Below, in pieces: positions 25,401 through 37,805 of a DNA stretch of 64,000 bases. Position numbers and translations under genes: made by a program. Origin of the DNA: Lantana camara (lineage: Eukaryota > Streptophyta > Magnoliopsida > Lamiales > Verbenaceae); assembly GCA_037501455.1 (NCBI GenBank), contig CM074864.1, positions 21,446,001-21,510,000 of the forward strand, given 5' to 3'. Below the pieces are notes generated by a model. That model saw only the letters and a list, made by a program, of their open reading frames with translations. It was not told the origin of the DNA and ran no database searches. Positions within the stretch are counted from its first letter, which is position 1; each line of letters opens with the position of its first letter.

Positions 25401-26547
25401 ACTATCAGTTGGGAAAGAAATAAGCCAAGAAACAAGCTCATATACTCATTTACAAGCAAGGAAATCAGCTACACAAGCAAACAAGATCATAAGAGCAAAT
25501 TTCCCCAAAACCCTATTCATGCTCTTAGCCCAAACCCTAACCAAAACTGATCCAAATCATGTTGTAATGAGATGAAATCAAGTATAATAGAGTATAGAAG
25601 ACATAAATATTCATACCTTAAAGATTGGTGAAGAAAAATGGTGATTTGAGCTCAAAATCACAAAGGATGGCCAAGGGTTTCTTCCTTTCTCCTCTTCTTT
25701 TCTTTCTCGTTTCAGTTGCAGCTGGAGAGTGAGGGTTTGGTTCGGTTTTTTTCAGAGGAAAAAGGGAAGGAGAAGGCTTAACCCATGGTACAAAAGTCAT
25801 GGTTAATCTTTGGTTAAGTTTGGTTAAGTAAAAAGGGTCCCACCAAGGAGACTAGTCAACATGAAGAGCTCTTCTTGCACGAATTGTCCGTTACGGTTGG
25901 ATTTCGGAGGTCTTAATGATTTCAAAAAGGTATGAGGCTTGTTCCATTGTCTCCGAATCGTCGATACGAAGGCAACGGAGTTGACGGAATTCGAATCCGA
26001 ATTCCCGAGCTCAAGATATCACGCACGGAACCAAGGGTGCGCTAATTGCCCTTTAGCCCCCGATTTGGTTCCACAATCAAAATTAAATTCATAAACACGT
26101 CAAATGAATCCGAAAACATAAACCGAGCACATAGGCATGTTCATAACACACATATATACGACATACTAAATTTTCATACCAATCCGATATCATTACATAG
26201 GAGAACGAAGCACAAATAGAACACTCATGCGCATGAACGAATTCATATTGTTATAAATAACTTACTAAACTTAAATTCCATATTAATTAAATTAAAACCA
26301 ACTAATAACATGTTGAAATTAATTAACGAAATTACCGAAATAGTTAAGGTAGCACAAAACCTTAATCGAGAATTTAACACTAAATATCAAAGTAGAAATA
26401 AAATGAATTAAATTAAATATTAATAGTTTATAGTTTAAATCAAATAAAAACACTTATGAACAAGTAATCATATAATTAAATAATTGAATCGCGCAATTTA
26501 GAAACAAATACGCCACATTATTTAAACTGAAAAACGGGGGCGTTACA
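22500..26547 (-). repeat. A2 3' LTR
   Basis: Ends TGTAGCACCCC and GGGGGCGTTACA on the plus strand. Stem-loop at 22946-22964. Palindrome cluster at 24605-24726. Confidence 0.94.
24605..24726. promoter_or_regulatory. Palindrome cluster, A2 3' LTR
   Basis: Four dyads in the same order as in A1: GACACGGGGGTGTC, the GAGCCACGGGCGTGGCTC dyad, GACACGCCCGTGTC and GACACGGGGGTGTC. Spacer bases differ from A1 more than the dyads do. Confidence 0.72.
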
Positions 26548-26607
26548 ATCTCTCCCCCTTAAAAAGAATCCGTCCTCGGATTCAAAACACGCTTGAAATC
26601 AAACAAT

Positions 26608-26768
26608 GAGAGATTCCCCGTCTCTCACAAACAACAAGGAGAGAGCCCCGTCTCTCAAGCAGCAATGAGAGAACCCCGTCTCTCCAACATCAATGAGAGA
26701 ACCCCGTCTCTCGCAAGCAAAGAGAGTACCCCGTCTCTCAAACAAAAATAAGAGAATCCCCGTCTCTT
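26608..26768 (-). repeat. Hairpin array of A2 (six units)
   Basis: GAGAGANCCCCGTCTCTC-type units from 26608 to 26768. One more unit than in A1 (4636-4768), so unit number changes within the family. Confidence 0.78.
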
Positions 26769-27991
26769 AACCGAAAATAAAGCAAGGAAGTCTCCAATAC
26801 TCCCAAGCAACTCACGCAAAACCAAATTTAAAATCACGTAAGGCACCCAAAGCAAGCAATAAATATCACCCATATTGATTACCAATTATTCCACGTAATT
26901 TAACACCGTGCAGATCAAAACACTTAACATAAAAAAAATATAAGTTAAATTTGCATGGATGCATGTATAATGAATGCTATAAGTACCGTTCACCGTAGTA
27001 GTAAAATTCAGATTGGTGAGTTGTCATTGTCCACGGTATGATCTGTCCCAAACGTAACTCAGTCCCGAGCTTGTCTTGAACCTCCTCAGGGTTCCCCGGC
27101 GAAGCGATTGATGAATTCTTTTTGGAGCATTCTTAGATTCCTTTTGACTTGTACTGCTTCCAGTTTTCACCATTTCCTTCAATCCTCATTCGCCCAACCA
27201 ACTCTTTTTAATTAACCGAGCTTGACTTCCCCGAATATCCTTAGACCGTCTGCATCAATGTTAGATCCATAGCTACTATCTTACTCATATCAGAGTTTAA
27301 AATATCCTCAAGAATGACTATCCCTGACCACCTTGACGATTCAATCCCTACCTAGAGGTATTCGTCAATAGGATCTACCTTAACACGAATCCTTTTCATC
27401 TTCCGCGCATATTATCCATTCATTCCCTTTAACCCCTTAAGGTTACATTCGGCATCAGGCCCCACATTTCTTGGATTGAAGATAGAATGTTCTTGATGAT
27501 TCTTGTCGTTTGATGTAAATCCTTCAATGGTCACCCTTTTCCGGTTTGGTTTCTTCTTAGATTTCCTTCCGAAGTATCGTGGAACTAACCGAGGACTTGA
27601 TAATAGTGTCATTATTGAACCCCCTCTTTGTACCCTATTGGATTACTCATGATCGCCATCATTCCATCATATGCCAACTTGATTCGACACTCTCTCTTGT
27701 CAATTCTGACTTAGGAGTTTCCAGATGCTCCCTTATAGTTCTGTTATCCCCAGATCCATGTTCCATACATAGGAATATTCTCCAAGACATTTCCTTTATA
27801 CCGAATGAGGGACTCTAACCCGACTTGAGTAACTTAACTCTCCTCTTAACAGCTTAACCATTCAAGTCGTCTTGTTTATTTCTGATCCTCACTAATAGGA
27901 CTCCCAGGTCTTCCTTAATTTGCAATTTCGTTATTCTTACTAAAATATTTCTTCGAGCACCCTTTCAATCGTCCAATTTGTTCCTCGGTCG

Positions 27992-28006
27992 TGCTCTCCC
28001 CCTTAA
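27992..28006 (-). other. Central PPT-like tract (A2)
   Basis: Minus strand TTAAGGGGGAGAGCA, identical in its core to A1 5993-6006, again near the middle of the internal region. Confidence 0.5.
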
Positions 28007-29711
28007 ATTTCTGTTGTCCCGGGTTGAACTCCATTGATTCTTCTTTTATCAAAACTCTTGATGAGTAAATCCCATTAGGTGGAGTTTAACTGATATTGAA
28101 ATCAAAGATTTGGCTTTTCAACTCCTTCCCTAGTTCTCTTGGTGTCCGAAACTCCTTTCTTAATCTTGTCCGGAACTCTAATCTCACTTCTCCTTCTGAA
28201 TTCTTGTTTCCGTTAACCTATCCTTTAATAGAAGTTCTTATTTCCCAAAATCACCTTCCTTCTAATGTCATCCTATTATTTCTCTTCCTCATAACTCAGA
28301 TGCAGCTCGATTGAACTGATACTTGATAGTTGAGACGAAAGGACTTCCTATCGAGTAAACACTAAAATGCATGTTGGGTCAAAATGACAATGCATGGGTC
28401 ACATTTACATCAAGTAATTATACAATACCTTAGCACAACGCAACCAATTAGAAATGCACGGATAAACATAAGGTGAAAAGAATAAACAATTAATGCAAAA
28501 TATGATGCACATGCTATGAATGTTTTAGAACCTGTCACCAAGGTGATAAGTAGTTAGCTCGGTAGCTTCCTCCAATCCCGAGGTTACTTTGACTTGGTGA
28601 TTATCCCTTGCCTTTCCCACGGTCTTCAAATTTTCCATGAGTCCATCACTTGTATCTTCCACTATCCGAGATTGCAATTCCTTAATCCTTAATTCTTCCA
28701 CGTCCCCAGAGTTAGTATCCAACTTCTTCTCGAAATTCGACCTTTACTTCTAATCGTCACCTCAATCAAGAATTCCGCGCTTATCCTTTGTGGATTTAAT
28801 TCACCTCCAATTGCTTCTACTTGAGCGCATGATTTCCTCTCTTTCTCGTTTCCATTTGTTGCTCTATACCTTCCAATTTAACCTCACAACATGACAATTC
28901 AGCTGGGATTTGGAAAATGAACTCAAATCCTGTTCTCCATATCGCCACCTTCCCTCTATTCGTGTTTACCCAAATGCTTGCCTTCTAGAACCCGACTTCT
29001 AATCACTAGGCTTAGTTCGAAGTCCTTCTTTGTAGACCCTTAATGCATAACCTCTACCGGACCCCTGTTATCTCTACTCCTCTTAATTACTAGTACCTCT
29101 TTCATGATCCAAATCCGGGATCAATATATCTTCAAGGTTTTGTTCCCTTCATTCCTTAGGTTGCACGATCCTGTTGAATCCAATTAATGCACTTCAAGTA
29201 GTGGATTCACATAAGTTATTCTTCTGAGTCACAACCATCCCTTGATTAACTCCTATTCCTGTTCCCCCAAATATTCCTCTGTTATTGCATCGCCAAGGCC
29301 GAACCTCCCATTCTAAATCCCAACCGTTAATTGCAACTCAGTCTACAAAGCCCCACAACTAGCATTCTTCACATCCCTCCCCGGGCATCCTTCCTATCTT
29401 CCGTGCCTCCGAAGGAATTGTAATAGATTGTTGGGATCATAGAACTTGGCCGTGGTTTGATATCATCTTTATAACCTGGAAATCATAACTCATTTCAAGA
29501 GTAGATGCATGCGATTAGTGCATGCTCATGGCACATATTCGATACGAAAGACAAGAATCCGTATAAGATGCAACAAGTGCTTCAACAAAATTCTTAAGGA
29601 AACCAAATTCCATATTCAAGATCGATGCAATGCACAGAATATCACATAGTCCCTATGCCGTTCGACTTAGACTGACTCCGACACGACTCAAGAACACCGG
29701 TTTTGCAACCG

Positions 29712-29724
29712 GGCTCTGATACCA
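29712..29724 (-). other. Primer-binding site of A2
   Basis: Minus strand TGGTATCAGAGCC, 8 nt from the 5' LTR that begins at 29733; initiator tRNA-Met type. Confidence 0.93.
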
Positions 29725-29732
29725 CTTAAGGA

Positions 29733-32700
29733 TGTAGCACCCCGCACGTGAGGCACCACATCCCCCGCACTATGGCTCAACACGAGTAACGAAACAGTAA
29801 ATCCGCACCCGTATCAACCCATAGCGAACGGGAGACAAACATAAAAACCTTCCTAAGCCAGGCGGAGCTAGACAACGGTTACCAAACCACAAATAATGCA
29901 GAAAAGCCAAAGTTCAATCATACCAATCATAAACGGAATTTGGGCTCTTCAGGCCTCTTTTAAAACATAACAATACCCCGTAAGAGCAATTCACTAACAA
30001 TTCATAATTATTCGAATTCATGATATAATAGAGTGAATCATACATAATTCCAATACATGAATGAGTGAAGAGACTCTCCTAATCTAACTCGACTCACTCA
30101 AAAACTTCAAACATCTCCGCCTAGCCCGAAACTCCAAAGATCAAACCTGCACACTAAAAGAATGGGGAGGGAGAGGGGTCAGTCTCTAGAAGACTGAGTG
30201 AGCAGGAGCGATACATAAATATAAAACATGCACATGCAAGTCATAAATCCCGAGCAAGGTTTTATTTGAATTTAGTTCCCAAAAAGGGCAAGAAAATAGA
30301 TAAACAATGCTCGACTTTTACGACTGATTCATATTAAATTCATTACATTCATAAATCATACATAAATATAAGGCTCGGCGAGTGAGCGTGCACAATCTCC
30401 AACCAAACTCCGACCGTGTACGACAAATATCAGTAATAAGTTGATTAGGTGTTCATGCGATATATCATAATACACACAATTCATATATCAAATCCTAAAT
30501 CATATTCGTTTGGGCAATCCGTTTCCCGGCCTTCCCGCACGGTGCCTATCAATCATAACATAATCATAATCATAAGTATAAATCATATCATAATCAACCT
30601 TCTTCCTCCGGGTGGTGGACGGGTTAGCAAGACCCGGCCACCCAATCAATGACCAATGGGGTTACATGAATTCCCCAATTGGCACTCAGCTCCCATTCCC
30701 CGCTAAAACTCCTAGCGAGGGCCGGTATCACCGTATATAAGTTGGGACTAGTATATGGGATCCCCGTCAGCCCTTGCTTCCTCGGTTAGCCACATATACT
30801 AAGTCCCGGGGCCCGTTAAGTAATAAGTAATAAATGTGTCTCGCCAAAACATAACAATCATAAGTACATACCATAATTCATAAATCATTTGAAAAGGATT
30901 TACTCGATCAATACATACTATAAGAAATCATACCTTACCGTGTAATTCGGCATATGCTATATACGTACCTCTCCGTGTCATCCGAATCCGTAGCTAGCAT
31001 GAAGACACACGGTTTGGAGCATAGCCTCATTACAAAACCATTTTTCAAGCTTATATACGCTCATACGTATAATTCAGAAGAATTTACTCGATAATTTCGT
31101 TTGAAAACCATATATATATATAATCATAAGGTTTTGGCCAAAGCTTTTCACATAAGGGTTGTAGGGTTTGTTACATAGCTAAAACGAAAACCACCCTCAC
31201 CTTAACCGTGAAGAAACAAGGATCGAGCACCAAGTGCCTGAACGATCAAAAGCTCTCCACCCTGGAGACAAACTGTACAAAAGACCACAAGACGTGTTCG
31301 TGAGACTCAGGACTCTAAATGAACCATATATGACGCACGGCAATGAAGTGAATATGAAATGAATGCATATATGATCATGTTATATCATAAAACGTTCATG
31401 TGCACTATTAATGCGATTAAGGCATATAACAAGCTATTCATTCAAATACTTTCAAGAAATGAAGGTAGCATACTCATTTATTTCATATCCTTCATAGTCC
31501 TTAGCAATATCTTACAAAATCTTAGAACCATAATCATATTATACCTTCAAACATGTTTACATAGAGTATGATACACAAAAAGGCAAAGAACATCACTTAA
31601 GACATCAAAAGAATGCAAGAATGTACTTAATATTTCATATAGAAGCATTTAAGCCACGTCAAAGCAATTCACTAAAAGCATATTTTAAACCTCATCCAAA
31701 TATCATGAAATTGCACCAAAATGCTCCCAACATATAGCAAAACAAGTTCATAGTTCAACACGAAAGGAGATAAAATCATTAAGGAGGTGAAACGAATCAA
31801 ACATCGAAAATAAAGCAACACGGACTGCACAGGGGAAGGGACACGGGGGTGTCACCAACCCTAGCCAAACTGAGCCACGGGCGTGGCTCAGTACAGAGCG
31901 GCCCAGAAAGTGTGACACGCCCGTGTCTCACTCTTATGAGTAAATGAGACACGGGGGTGTCACGGTACAGAACTAAATCACACGTAAAATTTTACCGGCA
32001 AAACTGAACTCATACAAATTCAATCCAAAAGCATACCAAATGAACTCCAAATACTCTGAAACTTAATATACAACATATTTGGCATGTTATGAACATTTTT
32101 CATTTAGAGTGCAAAGGCTAAATCACACGTTAAGATCATCGAATCCATGCAACAAAACTGGGTCGCCAAAATCGCACATATGAAACCTAATGATTCTATC
32201 ATGCCTTGATCAAGTACTTAGGGCTTGAATTTGGATCTGAAACTTTGGGGAATGCATGCTAACATACTAAACAACTAATATACATCATACATATGCAAAA
32301 CGGTACAATTTAAAGCACATTAGGATGACCAACAAGCACACATAGGCAACAGCAACAAATCTGTCATGGTGCATGCATAGAAACAGGCCATGTATTTCGG
32401 TTTTGAGGCTTCAAATGGATCCAAACACTTGAAACATGAATGCTAACATATAACAATAAGTTTACATCAACTCCAAGCAATTTCACACGAAATGGAGACC
32501 ATTTGATCAAGCATCAACACAAAATTTCACACAGCAGTTCGAAAACAGGGGAAGTAGTTTGATCATCAAGTTTGGAGCTCCATATCTCAAAATTTTATAA
32601 AAGGAGCAAGAGATGAAATCCTCCTAACATCATATACTATCAGTTGGGAAAGAAATAAGCCAAGAAACAAGCTCATATACTCATTTACAAGCAAGGAAAT

Positions 32701-33782
32701 CAGCTACACAAGCAAACAAGATCATAAGAGCAAATTTCCCCAAAACCCTATTCATGCTCTTAGCCCAAACCCTAACCAAAACTGATCCAAATCATGTTGT
32801 AATGAGATGAAATCAAGTATAATAGAGTATAGAAGACATAAATATTCATACCTTAAAGATTGGTGAAGAAAAATGGTGATTTGAGCTCAAAATCACAAAG
32901 GATGGCCAAGGGTTTCTTCCTTTCTCCTCTTCTTTTCTTTCTCGTTTCAGTTGCAGCTGGAGAGTGAGGGTTTGGTTCGGTTTTTTTCAGAGGAAAAAGG
33001 GAAGGAGAAGGCTTAACCCATGGTACAAAAGTCATGGTTAATCTTTGGTTAAGTTTGGTTAAGTAAAAAGGGTCCCACCAAGGAGACTAGTCAACATGAA
33101 GAGCTCTTCTTGCACGAATTGTCCGTTACGGTTGGATTTCGGAGGTCTTAATGATTTCAAAAAGGTATGAGGATTGTTCCATTGTCTCCGAATCGTCGAT
33201 ACGAAGGCAACGGAGTTGACGGAATTCGAATCCGAATTCCCGAGCTCAAGATATCACGCACGGAACCAAGGGTGCGCTAATTGCCCGTTAGCCCCCGATT
33301 TGGTTCCACAATCAAAATTAAATTCATAAACACGTCAAATGAATCCAAAAACATAAACCGAGCACATAGGCATGTTCATAACACACATATATACGACATA
33401 CTAAATTTTCATACCAATCCGATATCATTACATAGGAGAACGAAGCACAAATAGAACACTCATGTGCATGAACGAATTCATATTGTTATAAATAACTTAC
33501 TAAACTTAAATTCCATATTAATTAAATTAAAACCAACTAATAACATGTTGAAATTAATTAACGAAATTACCGAAATAGTTAAGGTAGCACAAAACCTTAA
33601 TCGAGAATTTAACACTAAATATCAAAGTAGAAATAAAATGAATTAAATTAAATATTAATAGTTTATAGTTTAAATCAAATAAAAACACTTATGAACAAGT
33701 AATCATATAATTAAATAATTGAATCGCGCAATTTAGAAACAAATACGCCACATTATTTAAACTGAAAAACGGGGGCGTTACA
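29733..33782 (-). repeat. A2 5' LTR
   Basis: A 4050-bp LTR, near-identical to 22500-26547. Stem-loop at 30179-30197. Confidence 0.94.
31840..31961. promoter_or_regulatory. Palindrome cluster, A2 5' LTR
   Basis: Identical in layout to 24605-24726; four dyads. Confidence 0.72.
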
Positions 33783-34809
33783 CTGAACCTTTATCTACTT
33801 GGACCTATCATCATTTCCCAGTTTCCAAAATTCCAAATACTTATATCATACCTGCTTCTACTAAATCCTGGATCGGTAAATTCTCACAATCCCAAACATT
33901 TCTAAGCTTCAAGCAAAATCAAATGACCCGGTTCCCAACCTGATACCCAATGATTCAGAAATCTCTTCTTTAAATTCAAGTTGGTAGAAATAGAAGCAAG
34001 GATTGTGCAGAGCATAGGGGAAGCCTATTAATCAACAAACACTAAATAATGCATGATGGTTAAAGTGTCAATACACGTAGCAACCTACCAACAATTTAAA
34101 ATACCACACGTTGGAACATTTATATTGATTTACAGAAATACTCATCTACAAAGAAAATTAAATATTTCAACTAATTCAAACATATATTTAATGCATCAAG
34201 TAGATAATCTCAATAATATTCATAACGATATTTTATAATGAGAAACAATTTAATTAACAATTATGATGCACGTGTTTATGAATGCATTGAAGAACCTGGC
34301 ACCGTAGAAATGTTGGGCTCGATCCCGGTGTCCATTCTTGGTTGACCGCATTGCAACTTGATTCAAGCGGTTGATCAGTCTCTTAAATTTCAAAATCCTC
34401 CGGCCTTGATTCATACATTTCCAAAACCTATCACTCACAACTTACTTTGCAATTAAATGCATGTGGGTGAAGCGTGTTCATGTCACGTAATTGTTACATA
34501 ATTAATACCAGCGAGAATTTAATATAAAATGCAACAATTAATTTACCAATGCTTGGAATGAAACACATCGAGCAAATAATTTCAAATGATTCAAAAATCA
34601 ATTAATTAGCAATTAATAGCAGAAATCAATGCAAGGCACAAGTTATCAAGTAATTTCAATCAATTCAAAGAGTTCAAGGAAATCAAGGCATTCAAATAAT
34701 ATGCAAGACTCTCAAGTTGTCAAGAAGTTCCTATGTCGTACGACCTAGACTTGACTCGACACGACACTAGAACCTCAGTTTTGTAACCGGGCTCTGATAC
34801 CACCTTAGA
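33783..34809 (-). mobile_element. B internal region 1, PBS-side part
   Basis: Begins with the right TSD copy of A2 (CTGAA, 33783-33787) and continues the B internal sequence, parallel to 39467-40487. The PBS is at 34790-34802. No gene found. Confidence 0.87.
34790..34802 (-). other. Primer-binding site of B copy 1
   Basis: Minus strand TGGTATCAGAGCC, 7 nt from the LTR end at 34810; initiator tRNA-Met type. The following leader resembles those of A and G. Confidence 0.92.
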
Positions 34810-37460
34810 TGTAGCACCCCTTAACACGTGGAGGTACCACACCCCCGCACTATAGGTCAACCCACATATGAAATGGCCAATCCGTACATGAACCAACCTA
34901 TAGCGAACGGGTGACAATGCAATACACGACAAGTTAGGCGGGATTAGTAATATATGCAACAAAACAAAGCGGAAGCATAAACTAGTTTCTTGCAAATATT
35001 TTCATTTATCAAATCATGACATTTCTTGTTTACCAACTAAAATATGTTCTAACTCTCCATATCAATACAGTATCATCTTTAAATTCAAACAATTAAAATT
35101 AACCATAATTCCTTGAGCAGTAAATAGACAAGTGAATATCATGCGCCGTGCTTGACTCGATTACAAAGACTGGACTCGACTCACTTCCCGCCTAGCGTGC
35201 ACCTATAATAACCTGAAAGATGGAGGCGTTAGTCTATGAAGACCGAGTGAGGGGTTTACATACATATTAGCGCAAATAACATGCAAGTCATATTCTCGGG
35301 TAAAGATTTATAAAAGATAAATATACAAGTTCAATAATAATATAGCTTCGCCCGAGAATACAGCTATCAATATTAAATACTTGTTCTTTTCATGCAATCA
35401 ATACATGGCCCCGGCGAGTAAGGGCGGTCTCCAACCGAACTCCAAATGTACATGAACATGCTTGCTTGATTATTAAACAATAAGTGATCATGTAATTCAA
35501 TTACATGTGTAATCATATAACACGTTCATGGAATGGAAATCATGCAATAACCCGAGGACAATCCGCGGTGCCGGATTCATCCCCAGTCTCCTTCTTCCTC
35601 CGGTTGATGATGGGATTGCAAAGCCCTAACATCCATGCATGTTGAGCAGAGGGTACATGAATCCCTAATCCCGGAGCTCCTTCCTCCACTAAACTCCTAG
35701 TGGATTCATGGGTGACCCCAAATGTGGTGAGGATAGTGCCAGAGTTACCCGTCAGCCCTTGCTTTCCCGGTTGGCTCTAGTCTCTACCCTGGGGCCCATC
35801 GTGAACGGTCATGCTACTCGCCTAAAACATGCTTGATTCATGACAATAACATGGCTTGCTTGCTTGCTTGCGTTACATAAACATGACTTGAAATGATAAG
35901 TGATTTCATGAAATTATAAATATAAATACCTTTGGCCGAAAGATCACGTACAGGTTATATGGGTTCTATATAACTAGCAATTAAACCTCACCTGATAGGC
36001 GACACACGACTCGTGGACATGTGAACGTGCTCATGCTCGACCATCTCCTCCATGGAGAATAACTTGAATGAGAAACAGGACAATGTACGTGCATGAGACC
36101 ATAATTCAAGAACATTACTCCATATAAGACGTACGGCATGATCATGTATGAGACGTCGAGCAATAAACAATGTAGCATGGTAACATCTTGTTTTGACACA
36201 TAATTAATCATATAATAGCAATTTGGGGTCAAATAAGCCATCGGGTCGAGGGGCTAAAAATGTAATTTTATGCAGAAACTTTCTGCACTTCCAGAGGGCT
36301 GGGAACGGCCGTTCCAGGTTTCAGTTCAAAGTGGGAAGGGCCGTTCCCGCCGGTCGGGCTCCCCAAAGATGGGAACGGCAGTTCTCGTCTATGAGACAAA
36401 CTGGGAACGGTCGTTCCCGTCCTCGCCGCCAAGCACACTATTCAAAATATGGGAACGGCCGTTCCCCAATTACAAAGGGAACGGGAAGGGCCGTTCCCGT
36501 TATGCAGAGGATGCAGAAACAGAGGATGAAGAACAGGGGAGGCACGAAATGAACCCAAATCTCCTCAAACACTCATAATTCAATTCCATAATCTATAATT
36601 CAAGAAAAGAAGTATGCATACATGCTTGATAGGCAATAACACTCAATATAAACACATAATTCATGCCTAATCCTCAAGAATCATCACATCAATCTCATAT
36701 ATCAATTTAGCATATAACTCCATAAACCTCAAGAATCATGCATGAAATTCAAGTCTAAAGCTTAGGATCATGCTTCTAACAATTAAAGCACCTAATATTC
36801 CATTTATTCTCAAACCCTAGCTTCAAGAGTTATTATCAAGAATTCATATATATAACCATCTCTACCTTGAATGAAAGAAGAAGAAGAAAAGATGGAGATG
36901 TGATGAAGGTGATAGCTCAAGACTTCCAATTCCTCAAAGATTTTGGCAAGAAATGATGAAATCCCTCCTTCTCATGGTTGAGGTTTGGATCGGTAGAGCA
37001 AGGGAGCAAATATGGGATGATTGGCATGAAATGAAAAATGATGATTGAGGAAGAGATGTGTATACCGATATATTTGGGGAAAATATGCAATATTTATGAT
37101 CAAATCCTTAAAGTTCTATAAGTTATGCAATTGAGGATCTAAGGTTTACAAATTGATCAATTTAGTCCCCAAGATTTTCATGCAATTTGGTCCTCTATTT
37201 TATGTAAATGAACAATTAAGGACAATTAAGCAATTAAGATACATTCGGCAATTAACTTACGTAACAATAAATTCAATATGTAACATAATTCCCAAGTTGG
37301 CATACATTTCATATATTTTCAGGTAATCATGTTGGAACACAATTTATAAAATTAATATAACACGTATAAATTGAATAAATAAAATAATAAAATAAAATCC
37401 TAACGCTCGAAACTCACACGCGTCGAGCGTACCTGACTGTCTGAAATTCGGGGCGTTACA
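34810..37460 (-). repeat. B LTR copy 2 (complete, shared by both B units)
   Basis: A 2651-bp LTR with ends TGTAGCACCCC and GGGGCGTTACA on the plus strand. Stem-loop at 35230-35247 (TTAGTCTATGAAGACCGA). It serves as 5' LTR of unit 1 and 3' LTR of unit 2. Confidence 0.93.
36301..36498. promoter_or_regulatory. Palindrome cluster in B LTR 2 (6 sites)
   Basis: Sites at 36301-36315, 36333-36348, 36371-36386, 36403-36418, 36451-36466 and 36483-36498. The perfect form GGGAACGGCCGTTCCC is at 36451; others are GGGAAGGGCCGTTCCC and GGGAACGGTCGTTCCC. The cluster lies 0.96-1.16 kb from the LTR 5' end, almost exactly where LTR H has its own. Confidence 0.8.
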
Positions 37461-37701
37461 ATTCTCTCCCCCTTAAGAGAATCCATCCTCGGATTCCATG
37501 TCCTGAATTCCTGGAATTTAATTGGCTCTTACATGTTCATCCCACGCGGGTTAGCTACTCCCCGTCAGGGATTAGTTCGAAAGAGATCTTCGATCCACAA
37601 GACTCTCCAATATGTGAAATCACGACCCTCAACTTTCCGGAACCTAACCACTTGAGAAAATCTACCTTCCACTAAAACAAGTTGACAAGTAATAAAATAG
37701 C

Positions 37702-37805
37702 GAGAGTACCCCGGCTCTCAAACAACCAACGAGAGAACCCCGTCTCTCGAGCAAGTAACAAGAGAACCCCGTCTCTTGACAACCCTGAGAGAATCCCCGT
37801 CTCTC
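37702..37805 (-). repeat. Hairpin array of B copy 2 (four units)
   Basis: Same four units as 20690-20791, with the CCCCG loop kept. Confidence 0.75.

Larger units (their letters stand above)
26548..29732 (-). mobile_element. A2 internal region, non-coding
   Basis: PPT at 26548-26562, its hairpin at 26566-26583, a six-unit hairpin array at 26608-26768, a central PPT-like tract at about 27992-28006 and the PBS at 29712-29724. It is homologous to 4576-7742 with scattered substitutions and indels that break the short frames seen there, which supports a non-coding status. Confidence 0.87.
22500..33782 (-). mobile_element. Complete non-autonomous LTR retrotransposon A2, very young
   Basis: LTRs 22500-26547 and 29733-33782 (about 4.05 kb each) differ by only about six substitutions and one AT-repeat length change by eye. 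The internal region is 26548-29732. The TSD is CTGAA at 22495-22499 and 33783-33787. B internal region 2 supplies the uninterrupted site near 39462-39466 (CTCAA). Same family as A1, with the same PBS, PPT, hairpin array and central tract, and no coding sequence. Confidence 0.95.
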
